A stretch of 45,450 bases of DNA from a cf. Phormidesmis sp. LEGE 11477 (lineage in GTDB: Bacteria > Cyanobacteriota > Cyanobacteriia > Phormidesmidales > Phormidesmidaceae), in NCBI RefSeq assembly GCF_015207105.1, contig NZ_JADEXO010000042.1, forward strand, positions 1 to 45,450. The letters run 5' to 3'. Of this stretch, positions 7,188 to 15,394 are shown piece by piece (positions within the stretch are counted from its first letter, which is position 1; each line of letters opens with the position of its first letter). The notes beneath the pieces are model-generated. The model had not been told where the DNA came from and did not search any database. It was given only the letters and a program-made list of their open reading frames with translations. The position numbers were made by a program, and so were the translations under genes.

Positions 7188-8909
7188 CTATCGACTCGGC
7201 TTTTTGCCTACGGTGGTGATGTATAGAACTGCTTCTTCTGCTGGAATGCTCAGCAGTTCATTGACCTGATCGTCAAAGAATCCGGCAATACCGCTGACGC
7301 CAATACCTCTACGAGTAGCCGCTAGATTCAGCCTTTGGCCAAGGTGTCCAGCGTCCATATGCAGATAGCGATAGACCCTATCCCCATACTTGGCGATCGC
7401 TTGCTCTAGATCTGCCGTATGAAAAATTACCGCCCCGGCATCTCTGCCAAGATCTTGCCCCAGGCAAAGGAAGTGAAGGTCTTTGTGAAACTGATTAAAG
7501 CGGATTTGGCGCAGCTCTTCAGCTTGAGGGGCGTAGTAGTAGCAGCCAGATTCTAATCCATCTACATTGGAGATCGCCACGAAGGTTTCGATCAAGCTTA
7601 AGTCAAAGTAATCGGGATGGGCGTCAAATTCTTGTGGCTGGTAGTGCTCTGGGTGATAGGTAAAGTCGAGCAGGGCAAAGAGGTCAGCCTTTTGCAAAGG
7701 AGCCCGAGCATAGCGGCGAGTAGAGCGCCGGGTGAGTAAAGTTTGCTCTAGATCGCCTAGACGATCGCCCCAGATAATCGGCAGTGTCTTCGTCGAAGCC
7801 GCAATGCCAAATGGAAAGTTGTACTTATCGGCAGACGGACTTTTGCCAGATGGTTGGGCATCAGTAGACTCATCGTTGTCTGGTTGTTCCGGCGCTTTGG
7901 CATCAGATTTGTCTAAATTTTCTGCATCGGCAAGCGCAGTATCTATGGCAGCGGCGGCGGAAGCAGATCCGACTGGTAGAACGGGCGTATCTAGATCTTT
8001 TTGCTGCTGCTGTCCAAAGCCAGAATCAACAGAAATCAGGGTGTTCTGATGTAGATAGCCTAGCAGTTGGCCATCGGGGAGCGCGGCAATATCCGTGTGG
8101 ATAGGACTGGGAAGGGCACTGCGAGCGGGCGGTAGGTTTTGTTCTATCTCGAAAAGATCGGCTAGGGCTAGCAGGGCGATCGCGCTTTCTTCTTCACTGT
8201 TCAAATACAGCAATTGATTTAGCCGCTCGTCGGCGAAGCCACCAATCAAATGCGGTCGATAGTCGCAGAGGGCACCCGCAACTTCCAAATTTCCTAGCAG
8301 ATGGCCTGCGTCGAGAAACACCCGACGATAGGCCCGGTCACGGTAGCGCCAGGCCGACCGCTGAAAAATAGTCGTGACTACTAGCGCTAGCTGCGTCGTC
8401 TCTAGCGAGGGGTGCCAGAAGCAGGCAGCCTGCAAATCCTGCCAGGGATGATCGTCCCAAAATCGCCACAAAGAGTGCGTGCGAACCTGATAATTGTACA
8501 GTCCGGCAGGCAGCAGCGAGGTTCCTCTAGAGACCAGATACAGCTCGGCGGGATAGAGCCCTCCGGCAGAAGGCGCAGAGCGCAGATACATCGCCTCGCC
8601 GGAAAAGGTCATTACTTTTGCCGTAAGGCCATAGCTATCGATTAGCAGCCGAGAGAGCCTTCGCCACCAGCGCCAGACCTCAGAGGTAGGCTGAGCCCCG
8701 GTCACAGACCCTGTCCCCGGCGTCTGCTCTGCGGGGGGATGCTCTTCTAAATAAGGCTTTAGATCAACGCTGTGGCCGATCTTATAATCTTTGTAGGGAA
8801 TAGGCTGTTGCGACCAGTCTAAGCCCCCACTTTGGCTTTGGGCCGCGAGCGTTTCGGGGTGATATTTTGTCCGTTGATGGTAGTGCTGGGCGATGGAGAC
8901 ATCTGCCAT
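7188..8909 (-). CDS. SagB/ThcOx-like dehydrogenase with two nitroreductase-type domains
   Basis: A 573-residue protein with two copies of the FMN-binding nitroreductase fold joined by a linker. Domain 1 (about residues 60-250) shows RSAPSAGGLYPAELYLVSRG, the typical SagB/ThcOx FMN/substrate loop, and RRVFLDAGHLLGNLEVAGAL. Domain 2 (about 380-570) starts LLTRRSTRRYARAPLQKADL and ends with YLHMDAGHLGQRLNLAATRR and GIAGFFDDQVNELL. The linker (about 300-370) is low complexity, rich in Ala/Asp/Ser/Pro. SagB enzymes oxidise azolines in peptide natural products, but no YcaO cyclodehydratase or precursor gene is present here, so a free-standing oxidoreductase role is more likely. The 3' end lies 3 bases from the convergent dehydrogenase stop. 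Confidence 0.8.
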   Translation of the reverse strand: MADVSIAQHYHQRTKYHPETLAAQSQSGGLDWSQQPIPYKDYKIGHSVDLKPYLEEHPPAEQTPGTGSVTGAQPTSEVWRWWRRLSRLLIDSYGLTAKVMTFSGEAMYLRSAPSAGGLYPAELYLVSRGTSLLPAGLYNYQVRTHSLWRFWDDHPWQDLQAACFWHPSLETTQLALVVTTIFQRSAWRYRDRAYRRVFLDAGHLLGNLEVAGALCDYRPHLIGGFADERLNQLLYLNSEEESAIALLALADLFEIEQNLPPARSALPSPIHTDIAALPDGQLLGYLHQNTLISVDSGFGQQQQKDLDTPVLPVGSASAAAAIDTALADAENLDKSDAKAPEQPDNDESTDAQPSGKSPSADKYNFPFGIAASTKTLPIIWGDRLGDLEQTLLTRRSTRRYARAPLQKADLFALLDFTYHPEHYQPQEFDAHPDYFDLSLIETFVAISNVDGLESGCYYYAPQAEELRQIRFNQFHKDLHFLCLGQDLGRDAGAVIFHTADLEQAIAKYGDRVYRYLHMDAGHLGQRLNLAATRRGIGVSGIAGFFDDQVNELLSIPAEEAVLYITTVGKKPSR

Positions 8910-9137
8910 GGAAAAGCGTTTGGATAACGGCTATTTGCGACAATTGTAGCGGGTTTGGGGTGTGCTCCCTTACAGAAATCAGACACCGCACCAGCAGGTC
9001 GCGGAATTAGATACAGCGCTCAAAGAATCTGCTACCCTGACGATTCAGGTAAGATGCTAGTGAACACCGCGACTAGCAAGCTCGACAGGTAAATCAGAAG
9101 CCAGCCAGCTATTGGCTTAGTCCATCAGAGGTCACCC

Positions 9138-12116
9138 ATGCAGGGGAATCAAAAAATAGGACAGTTGATGATATTGAGTAGTCGTTGGCTAGTCGGTTGG
9201 CTATTGCTGGCTGGCATCGCGCCGGGTTTCTGGGCGATCGCATCCCAGCCCCTCTACGCTCAAACCGCCCCGACAGCGCCTGATACGCCCGCCGTTGAAC
9301 CGCCAATTGAACCGCCAACTGAGCCGCTAACCGGGCAGCCCGTCAGTCCGCTCACCCTTGAGCAGCAGCGCGACGCAGAAGACACCCTCAACCGCGCCTA
9401 TACGCTACTTTCGATTACCATCGGCGCATTGGTGATTGTGCTAGGAGGCGGTGTGCTGACGCTGTGGCTGCTGCGGCGATCGGTTGTTAACGAAGTGGCC
9501 ACCGTTGTTCGCACTCAGCTCAACGAGATGACCGAGCTAGAAAATAAGGTACACAATGCCACCCGTAGCCTCAACCGCGTTCTATCGGAGGCAGACGATC
9601 TCTCAGGCGAGCTACAGGGTCGCTCCAGCAACTTTCAGCGGGAAATTGCTGAACAAAGAGACATTTTGTATGCCCTAGTCGAAGAGCTAGATACTTTCAA
9701 GGCGCAAACTGCTAAAAACTGGGAAAAGCAGCTAGAAGATATCAATAGCAAGCTAGAATCGACAGCAACAGATTTTGACGAGGCGGCGATCGCCCTGCAA
9801 AATCAGGCCAAACAGCGATTGGCAGACCTACGAACCGAAGCCGAAGTCGAAGGCCAGCGCATTCTGCAACGCTTTACCACCTCCGAAGCCGAATTTTCTC
9901 GCCATGTCGGCGTGATCAAAGAAGAAACCCAGCGCCGCAAAACCGCTTTCTTTGATGAACTCGACCGCAAGGAATCTGTTCTATCTGACCAGATGGGTAG
10001 CGTGCAGGCCCAAACCCTAGCAGAGCAAGATCGCATACTAGCGGCGCTAAGCCAGGCCAGCAGCGATTTTGGGCCCAAGCTCTCGGAAGTAGAAGCGGCG
10101 GCCAAAGCTAAAATAGAAGAGCAGCGAGATCTTTCTATAGAACAGCTCAAGACCTCTGAAACTAGCGTAGCCGAAAGCTTAGAAGAGATTCAGGCCAGCG
10201 CACTTGGGCACAAAGATCTGGCCCTGCAAAATATTCAACGCTCTACCGAAGAGTTGCAGCAGCAGTTTAACAATATCCGCAGTGAAGTAGAAGCGCGTAA
10301 ATCTGACATGATGCAAAGCTTCCGGCAGTCTGCCGATGGTTTTCTCACTCAGTTCGCTACGCTCAAAGCCGATGTAGAGGGGCGCAAGGGCACTTTGCTT
10401 GGCGATATGGACCGGATTGCCAACGATTTTCAAGCTCAGATATCAGAGCTGCAATCAGGCGTCAGTGAAGAGCGCAAGCACACAATCATGCAACTGCAGT
10501 CTACTGCCGACGGCTTTCGGGCTCAGCTCGCTAACATGAGCGGCGATCTAGATACTCGTAAATCGCAGCTATATACCGAACTCTCTGAAACTGCTCGTAC
10601 CTTTGCCAATCAGCTCACTGACCTACAAGCCGATCTGGGCGAAGAGCGCAGTCAAACACTTGAGATCGTCCAGCAGCTGCAGACAGAATTTACTCAGGAA
10701 ATGGACGCGCTGCAGTCAGGTATCAGCAGTGAGAAAGAACAGTTAATGCGATCGCTCTTAGAAATAGAGAACAGTTTTAATGGCGAACTTTCCGGCGTTC
10801 GCAATGCCGTCTTTGGCAGGCGCGATGTTATCCTCAGCAAGCTCAACAGCTTCGATGCTAGACTCGGTGAACAAATCGGTGAACTAGCTGAAGCCGCTGC
10901 CGATCGGCAGCAGTCTGCCCAAGGGAGACTAGGTCAGATAGAAGAGAAATTTAGTGAAAATCTAGAAGCCCTACAGAGCGGCATGAATGCCAAGCAGTCA
11001 CAGGCTGTTGAAGAGATTGTTAAGGTAAAAGAAGATATTCAAGCCAAGCTAAGCAAGCTACAGGCAGAAGCTGAAAGCGAGAAGCAGCAGATTATGAAGG
11101 AGCTAGGCAGAGTAGCCCCTGACTATATCGCTGACTCGTTTATGAGCAGTTCGCAAAAGCAGCTCGGCGAGCTGACAGAGCAAATGAACCGGCTGCAAGG
11201 CAATCGCCCTGAGCTGTTTCTAACTGCAGACGAGTTTATTGAAGCAGGCGATAAACAGTTAGCAAATGAACAGTATGAAGCAGCCCTAGCTGCCTATGAG
11301 CGCGCATTAGACGTGCAGCCATCTAACGCGGATCTATGGTTTAGCCGAAGTAAAGCGCTGCTGGAGTTAGATAGAAAAGAAGACGCTTTGGCAGCGCTCA
11401 ACGAAGTCACTAAACTGGCACCTAATAACAACGACGCCTGGTACCAGAAAGGACGATTACTGCGAGAATTACGACAGTATCAAGCCGCCCTAGAAGCGTT
11501 TGAACAGGTGATAGAGCGAGATCCTATCGACGCCAAAGCCTGGTTGAACAAAGGTATGGTATTGAGCCGGCTACGGAAAAGAGAAGAGGCGATCGCAGCT
11601 TTTGATCGCGCCCTAGATATCAACCCCGACTATCACGAAGCCTGGGTCAATCGAGGCGTTGCCTTCGGCATATTACAGGCTCATGACAAAGCCTTTGAAT
11701 CTTTTGATCAGGCGGTGACGCTGCAGGCGAATGATGCCGTCGCCTGGCTCAACCGAGGACTGGCGCTAACTGAGCTAGAACGATACGAAGAAGCCGTGGC
11801 CTCTTTTGAAAAAGCAACGAGGTTCAATCCTAAATTAGCCAAAGCTTGGGACAATCGCGGCTATGTGCTGATGCGGCTAGGGAGAGATCTCGATGCGCTG
11901 AAGAGTTTTGATAAGGCGATCGCAACCAATCCAAACTACGCTAAGGCGTATTACAACCGAGCACTCTGCTATGCGCTACAAAGAGAAAACGATCTCGCTT
12001 TAGAAAATCTCCAGCAGGCAGTCCGCCTAGAGCCTAGCTACAAGCAAGAAGCCCTCGCCGATGAGATCTTTGAAGAGATTTGGAATGACGATTGGTTCAA
12101 AGAGCTAGTCAGTTGA
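9138..12116 (+). CDS. Membrane-anchored coiled-coil/TPR protein
   Basis: A 992-residue protein in four parts. An N-terminal hydrophobic signal/anchor ends near AQT (about residue 43). A Pro/Thr/Glu-rich spacer follows, then a transmembrane helix SITIGALVIVLGGGVLTLWL at about 92-112. Residues about 115-690 form a very long coiled coil with repeated blocks of the type FxxQxxxLQxxVxxRKxxLLxxM, reminiscent of apolipoprotein-like or chemoreceptor-like rods. From about 694 to 985 come roughly seven TPR units, for example AWLNKGMVLSRLRKREEAIA and AWVNRGVAFGILQAHDKAFE. It is probably a scaffold placing a TPR platform at the end of a long rod. No enzymatic domain is seen. The terminal sequence WNDDWFKELVS resembles ends of other cyanobacterial TPR proteins. 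The gene is monocistronic. Confidence 0.8.
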   Translation: MQGNQKIGQLMILSSRWLVGWLLLAGIAPGFWAIASQPLYAQTAPTAPDTPAVEPPIEPPTEPLTGQPVSPLTLEQQRDAEDTLNRAYTLLSITIGALVIVLGGGVLTLWLLRRSVVNEVATVVRTQLNEMTELENKVHNATRSLNRVLSEADDLSGELQGRSSNFQREIAEQRDILYALVEELDTFKAQTAKNWEKQLEDINSKLESTATDFDEAAIALQNQAKQRLADLRTEAEVEGQRILQRFTTSEAEFSRHVGVIKEETQRRKTAFFDELDRKESVLSDQMGSVQAQTLAEQDRILAALSQASSDFGPKLSEVEAAAKAKIEEQRDLSIEQLKTSETSVAESLEEIQASALGHKDLALQNIQRSTEELQQQFNNIRSEVEARKSDMMQSFRQSADGFLTQFATLKADVEGRKGTLLGDMDRIANDFQAQISELQSGVSEERKHTIMQLQSTADGFRAQLANMSGDLDTRKSQLYTELSETARTFANQLTDLQADLGEERSQTLEIVQQLQTEFTQEMDALQSGISSEKEQLMRSLLEIENSFNGELSGVRNAVFGRRDVILSKLNSFDARLGEQIGELAEAAADRQQSAQGRLGQIEEKFSENLEALQSGMNAKQSQAVEEIVKVKEDIQAKLSKLQAEAESEKQQIMKELGRVAPDYIADSFMSSSQKQLGELTEQMNRLQGNRPELFLTADEFIEAGDKQLANEQYEAALAAYERALDVQPSNADLWFSRSKALLELDRKEDALAALNEVTKLAPNNNDAWYQKGRLLRELRQYQAALEAFEQVIERDPIDAKAWLNKGMVLSRLRKREEAIAAFDRALDINPDYHEAWVNRGVAFGILQAHDKAFESFDQAVTLQANDAVAWLNRGLALTELERYEEAVASFEKATRFNPKLAKAWDNRGYVLMRLGRDLDALKSFDKAIATNPNYAKAYYNRALCYALQRENDLALENLQQAVRLEPSYKQEALADEIFEEIWNDDWFKELVS

Positions 12117-12202
12117 CATTCACGCATAGAGTGCTCTTGTTGAAAGATACGTCATAAATGCGCGGATGCATACTCAAAAAGAAGGCTACAACCTCGATAC
12201 CG

Positions 12203-12216
12203 AAGGCTGCAGCCTT
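12203..12216. other. 14-bp palindrome after the coiled-coil/TPR gene
   Basis: AAGGCTGCAGCCTT is a perfect palindrome, and an upstream copy of AAGGCT (near 12182) could also pair with AGCCTT. It lies in the convergent spacer between the TPR gene and the FAS1 gene, and may be part of a terminator. There is no U-tract. Confidence 0.3.
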
Positions 12217-12330
12217 TGACCTAATCAAGCTGAGTGCTCAGCGACCTACTCGATAGCGACTTACTGTTGCTACAGCCCTTTTACAGGCAGCATACATTCA
12301 GCCATTCGCTATCGACAACAAAGCTGGTTT

Positions 12331-13038
12331 CTACTCAGGGGCTCCAGCAGGAGGAATTGCCTCAACAGGCGGCGCTACTTCGCCAGGCATCTCCTCGACC
12401 GGAGGAACTCCCTCAACAGGCGGCGCTACTTCGCCAGGCATCTCTTCAGCAGGTGGCGCGCCCGTCAAAGAAGGAGGCAAAAGCACAGCATCAATAGCGT
12501 GAATAACGCCGTTGCTAGTGACCATATCTGGGCTGACAACGTTAGCGCCATTGACTGTGACACCCATATCGTCAGCAACCAGATCTAAGTCACTTTCCTC
12601 AATACTAGTGACTGTTCCGGTCTGAATTTGATCAGAAGTAATTGCGCCGGGAACGACGTGGTAAGCCAGTACCTGAGTCAAAGCACCTTTGTTTTCAGGC
12701 AAGAGCAGCTCATCTAGAGCGCCGGGTGGTAAAGCATCAAACGCTTCGTCCGTAGGAGCAAAAACAGTGAAAGGACCTTCGCTACTAAGAGCTTCTTCAA
12801 GCCCAGCGGCCTGAACAGCAGCGATCAGCGTGCTAAAGGAGCCACTGTCAACAGCAACATCCACAATTGTTCCGTCTGTTGCTTCAGTGCCAGATACCGG
12901 GGCATCAGGCATCTCGGTAGGCGCTTCTGAAACTTCGTCTGATGGTGTATCACAGGCTACAGCGACAGGTAGAATCATCAAGGCCGCTGCAAGGATTGCC
13001 AATCGGTTGAAAGGCACGGTCAATTTAGAAAAACGCAT
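12331..13038 (-). CDS. Fasciclin (FAS1) domain lipoprotein
   Basis: The ATG at 13038, preceded by GAGGAGA, is preferred over an upstream in-frame TTG (13050). It gives 235 residues. A signal peptide ends in a lipobox-like VAVAC near residue 29, so a lipid anchor is likely. One complete FAS1 domain follows (about residues 60-195) with the H1 motif GPFTVFAPTDEAFDALP and the later VLAYHVVPGAI and TSNGVIHAIDAVLLPP blocks. FAS1 proteins act in cell-surface adhesion and are common in cyanobacteria. The C-terminal tail is a Pro/Glu repeat with a 17-residue period (EEMPGEVAPPVEGVPPV type). In DNA the repeats are almost identical (blocks at 12361 and 12412, offset 51 bases), a sign of recent duplication. 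Confidence 0.88.
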   Translation of the reverse strand: MRFSKLTVPFNRLAILAAALMILPVAVACDTPSDEVSEAPTEMPDAPVSGTEATDGTIVDVAVDSGSFSTLIAAVQAAGLEEALSSEGPFTVFAPTDEAFDALPPGALDELLLPENKGALTQVLAYHVVPGAITSDQIQTGTVTSIEESDLDLVADDMGVTVNGANVVSPDMVTSNGVIHAIDAVLLPPSLTGAPPAEEMPGEVAPPVEGVPPVEEMPGEVAPPVEAIPPAGAPE

Positions 13039-13419
13039 AGTTCTCCTCAAAATGGGGGCAAAAATGTAGATTGGACCAAATGTTTTAGTTTTTTCAGGTC
13101 AGCGCGTAGTCCTTTTCAGGCAAACAACGCAGGGCTCGTTTCTATAAGCGTTGTTTTCGGACCGTAGGTAACTGTTGTGCTCATTGTAGAGTCAAAACTC
13201 GGAATTTACCTAGACTCTTAATTACAGAATTGTAATTTTGCTAAAAAAGTTTCGCATAAGAGAAAAAGTACGTAACTTCATTCATTTCAATTCTCTAGCT
13301 CAAAATAAACTTAAGATAGAAAAGAGATACCTAGAGATTACGACTATCTAGAAAACTGGAGGATAACATTCACTATTCTCATTATTTTTATTCGAACATT
13401 CTCACTTAACTACTTTTCT
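13039..13419. other. Spacer upstream of FAS1 gene
   Basis: AT-rich spacer between two minus-strand genes. It contains the FAS1 promoter region and the downstream end of the peptidase E transcript. A small hairpin AATTACA-GAAT-TGTAATT lies at 13220-13237. No ORF or RNA gene could be supported. Confidence 0.4.
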
Positions 13420-14139
13420 CTAAATAGCTTTTCCAAGGTAATGGGTTACAACGCTCTCTTCTTTTAATTCTTGATTATTGAGATAGACGCGATAGGCTTT
13501 TGCCACTGGCCGCGAGCTTACAACCGTTGACAGCTCACGTTCGATATAGTGCAAGGCCACACCATCATCGGCTGCTATGCCACTAGCTAGGTGGCCTTCT
13601 CTAATACGCCGCTGGTAGATAGGTCGCCTTTCACTTTCGCCATCGTAATGAGGACAATGACTGCCTGCTAAAAAGCCCAAAGCGCTGAGCTTGGCATACT
13701 GACCTGGGACTACAGAATCCGAAAGACCCTCTTCAAACCAGCATAATGAGCCTGCACTAAGGCCACATAGAATAGTCCCGTTTTCCCAAACCTGCCTCAG
13801 AACAGCCTCTAGCTGCCAGGCGCGCCAAATCGCTAGCAGGTTAAACGTGCTACCGCCCCCTACATAGATAATGTCTTGCGCTTTGATGAAAGCGGCTGGC
13901 CCTTCTGCTGGCGGACGAAAAAGACTTAAATGAGAGGGCTTGCAGTCTAGCCGAGTAAACGCATCGTAGAATCGAGTAATGTAGCGATCGCTATCGCCGC
14001 TAGCTGTGGGCAAAAAGCAAACTTTTGGCGCTAGATGAGGAGATTGTTCTAGGATGTAGCGATCTAACAAAAGATTATCTGGCTCCATAGAAAAGCCACC
14101 ACCACCTAGCGCAATAATCTGTCTTTGAGGTTTAGCCAT
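13420..14139 (-). CDS. Peptidase E-like (S51 family) serine peptidase
   Basis: A 239-residue cytoplasmic protein of the peptidase S51 family, which contains dipeptidase E (hydrolysing Asp-Xaa dipeptides) and cyanophycinase. Landmarks are IIALGGGGFS at the N-terminus, the IIYVGGGSTFNLLAIWRAW block, and the nucleophile elbow ILCGLSAGSLCWFEEG near residue 125 (catalytic Ser in GLSAGS). The later blocks are HCPHYDGESERR and GIAADDGVALHY. The length is closer to peptidase E (about 230 residues) than to cyanophycinase (about 270 or more), so cleavage of beta-aspartyl or aspartyl dipeptides is the better guess. No cyanophycin synthetase lies nearby. It ends upstream of the VapBC genes in the same orientation, with a 32-base gap. 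Confidence 0.82.
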   Translation of the reverse strand: MAKPQRQIIALGGGGFSMEPDNLLLDRYILEQSPHLAPKVCFLPTASGDSDRYITRFYDAFTRLDCKPSHLSLFRPPAEGPAAFIKAQDIIYVGGGSTFNLLAIWRAWQLEAVLRQVWENGTILCGLSAGSLCWFEEGLSDSVVPGQYAKLSALGFLAGSHCPHYDGESERRPIYQRRIREGHLASGIAADDGVALHYIERELSTVVSSRPVAKAYRVYLNNQELKEESVVTHYLGKAI

Positions 14140-14171
14140 ATTCTGCTGCTCATTCGACTAGGTAATGAATC

Positions 14172-14585
14172 CTACGAAACAGCCTCTACCCAGTTTTCCA
14201 AATTAAGGTTGGGATAAATGCGAAAGTCACTAAGATTGTTCGTTACCAGCGTTAGGTTTAAACTTTTTGCATGGCTAGCAATCAGTTTATCTAAAGCGTC
14301 TCGCTGCTTCTTTGGCGCTGCTGCCCTTACTAGAGCATACGCCCGAGCCGCTCCCTGTTCAAAGGGAACTGGTAAAATACGTTTAACTAACGCATCTAGA
14401 GACTGACGATTTCGCTGCCGAGTAACTTCACTGCTACTTCTATAAACGCCATACTCCAACTCAGCCAGCGTGATTGCGGAGATAACCACATCCCCCTGAC
14501 GACAGTTAGCAAACCGCTCAGCAACGGCAGGTGGCTGTCGCTTCATAATATAGAGACAGATGTTCGTGTCGAGCATATATTTCAT
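14172..14585 (-). CDS. vapC: VapC-family PIN domain ribonuclease toxin
   Basis: A 137-residue PIN-domain protein. Acidic catalytic residues appear in order: Asp in MKYMLDTNICLYIMKR, Glu in ISAITLAELEYGV, Asp in KQRDALDKLIASHAK and Asp in TLVTNNLSDFRIYP. This is the four-acid Mg-dependent RNase pattern of VapC toxins, which cleave tRNA or rRNA. The NICLYIMK start and the LENW end are typical of the VapC group paired with AbrB/MazE-type VapB. The start codon overlaps the antitoxin stop by four bases (translational coupling). All catalytic residues appear intact, so the module is probably functional. Confidence 0.9.
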   Translation of the reverse strand: MKYMLDTNICLYIMKRQPPAVAERFANCRQGDVVISAITLAELEYGVYRSSSEVTRQRNRQSLDALVKRILPVPFEQGAARAYALVRAAAPKKQRDALDKLIASHAKSLNLTLVTNNLSDFRIYPNLNLENWVEAVS

Positions 14586-14815
14586 AGCGTTACTCGCTTC
14601 TGAGTACCTTGCTCTGGGCGTCCCTCAGCCATAAAATCATCAGAAAAAGCTGAGAATAGCTCCATCGCATCGGTAAGGTGAGTGCCTACGGGCGTGATAA
14701 TTAAGCGATCGCCCTGACGTTCAATTTCGTACTCAGCATCCAACTGCTCAAACTGAAGCTCTTTAGGAATCCGAACAGCCTGTGAATTACCGCTTTGAAA
14801 AACTCGGGTACGCAT
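14582..14815 (-). CDS. vapB: VapB-family antitoxin (AbrB/SpoVT fold)
   Basis: A 77-residue protein with an N-terminal swapped-hairpin DNA-binding domain: RTRVFQSGNSQAVRIPKELQ matches the FxSGNSQAVRIP signature. The C-terminal part (MELFSAFSDDFMAEGRPE) is the acidic, hydrophobic segment that neutralises the toxin. It lies directly before vapC and overlaps it. The palindrome 22 bases upstream is a likely autoregulatory operator. Confidence 0.9.
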   Translation of the reverse strand: MRTRVFQSGNSQAVRIPKELQFEQLDAEYEIERQGDRLIITPVGTHLTDAMELFSAFSDDFMAEGRPEQGTQKRVTL

Positions 14816-14836
14816 AGATTCATTTTATAGTCGTTG

Positions 14837-14855
14837 AGTATATACAGTATATACT
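14837..14855 (-). promoter_or_regulatory. Palindromic operator upstream of vapBC
   Basis: AGTATATAC-A-GTATATACT is a perfect 9-bp inverted repeat with one central base, 22 bases upstream of the vapB ATG. VapB-type antitoxins bind short AT-rich palindromes at their own promoters, so this is the expected place for autorepression. The TATATA core may also serve as the -10 region. Confidence 0.65.
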
Positions 14856-14965
14856 TTCTATGCATTCTCTCGGCTTGTGGTTCCAGCTCTAGTCATTAAT
14901 CAATGATTATCTTTCATCTCTCAGCTATATTCCCGGTTATCTGTAGAGAGTCACTCATCTTTTGC

Positions 14966-14994
14966 TTGACACCCATCAACCTACAGGCTAAATT
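14966..14994 (+). promoter_or_regulatory. Sigma70-type promoter for the leuA leader transcript
   Basis: TTGACA (14966-14971), a 17-base spacer and TAAATT (14989-14994) form a near-consensus promoter. Transcription would start near 15001, about 47 bases before the leader peptide ATG and about 550 bases before leuA. This leaves a long 5' leader, as needed for attenuation. Confidence 0.65.
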
Positions 14995-15047
14995 CACAGA
15001 AGTCATAGTAAGAAACTAGACTAAAAAAAGCTAGACATTCAAACAAA

Positions 15048-15125
15048 ATGTACGCCCAGCAGACCACACTCTACGTTTCCAGCTACAGCCTAATTGGGCT
15101 GCTGCTGCTGCGCGGGCGCGCATAA
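15048..15125 (+). CDS. Leucine-rich leader peptide of leuA
   Basis: A 25-codon ORF, MYAQQTTLYVSSYSLIGL followed by LLLRGRA. Codons 18-21 are four consecutive CTG Leu codons, with Leu also at codons 8 and 15. The GLLLL-RGR order resembles Leu leader peptides of known attenuators (E. coli leuL contains GLLLLNAFIVRGR) and leader peptides before actinobacterial leuA. It lies about 50 bases downstream of a good promoter and 424 bases before leuA on the same strand. A ribosome stalled at the Leu run when leucyl-tRNA is short would change folding of the downstream RNA. No strong Shine-Dalgarno is visible. Assignment is from composition and position. Confidence 0.6.
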   Translation: MYAQQTTLYVSSYSLIGLLLLRGRA

Positions 15126-15154
15126 TACTACTTTTTCTTACTAGAAATATTTTG

Positions 15155-15191
15155 ACAGCTATGGATACAAAGACCTTTCATAGTGCGCTGT
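15155..15191 (+). promoter_or_regulatory. Candidate attenuator hairpin after the leader peptide
   Basis: ACAGC-TATG (15155-15163) pairs with CATA (15179-15182) and GCTGT (15187-15191), leaving a 4-base bulge, and is followed by GATTGTTTC. It begins 30 bases after the leader stop. TGCGC in its 3' part is complementary to GCGCA at the end of the leader ORF, so an alternative (antiterminator-like) pairing is possible. This is hand folding only. Confidence 0.35.
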
Positions 15192-15285
15192 GATTGTTTC
15201 TGCGTCTCTCCTGTATTCTTTCTAAGCCAAAATCAACCGTTTGCTGTACACGGAATGCTCACTGAGGCGTTTCAGGTGTTCACAC

Positions 15286-15330
15286 AGTTCAAGCGGCTAT
15301 AGTTCAAGCGGCTATAGTTCAAGCGGCTGT
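15286..15330. repeat. Three tandem 15-bp repeats in the leuA leader
   Basis: AGTTCAAGCGGCTAT occurs at 15286-15300 and 15301-15315, and with one change (TGT end) at 15316-15330. The repeat lies between the two candidate leader hairpins. It may be a neutral slippage product or a protein-binding spacer. Confidence 0.95.
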
Positions 15331-15394
15331 CGATGAGACATATTACTCGCAGTCAAAGAATCCTTTCACCTCTCCATTCACCTCATAGTTATTC

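Noticed and set aside
12234-12497. Plus-strand ORF with EELPQQAALLRQAS repeats
   Set aside because: It is antisense to the FAS1 C-terminal repeats and reflects the same DNA duplication.
13420-14139. Cyanophycinase as the identity of the S51 protein
   Set aside because: At 239 residues it is shorter than cyanophycinases and no cyanophycin synthetase is adjacent; peptidase E is the safer call.
15286-15330. Tandem 15-bp repeats as a CRISPR array
   Set aside because: Units are directly adjacent with no spacers and only three copies; no cas genes are nearby.
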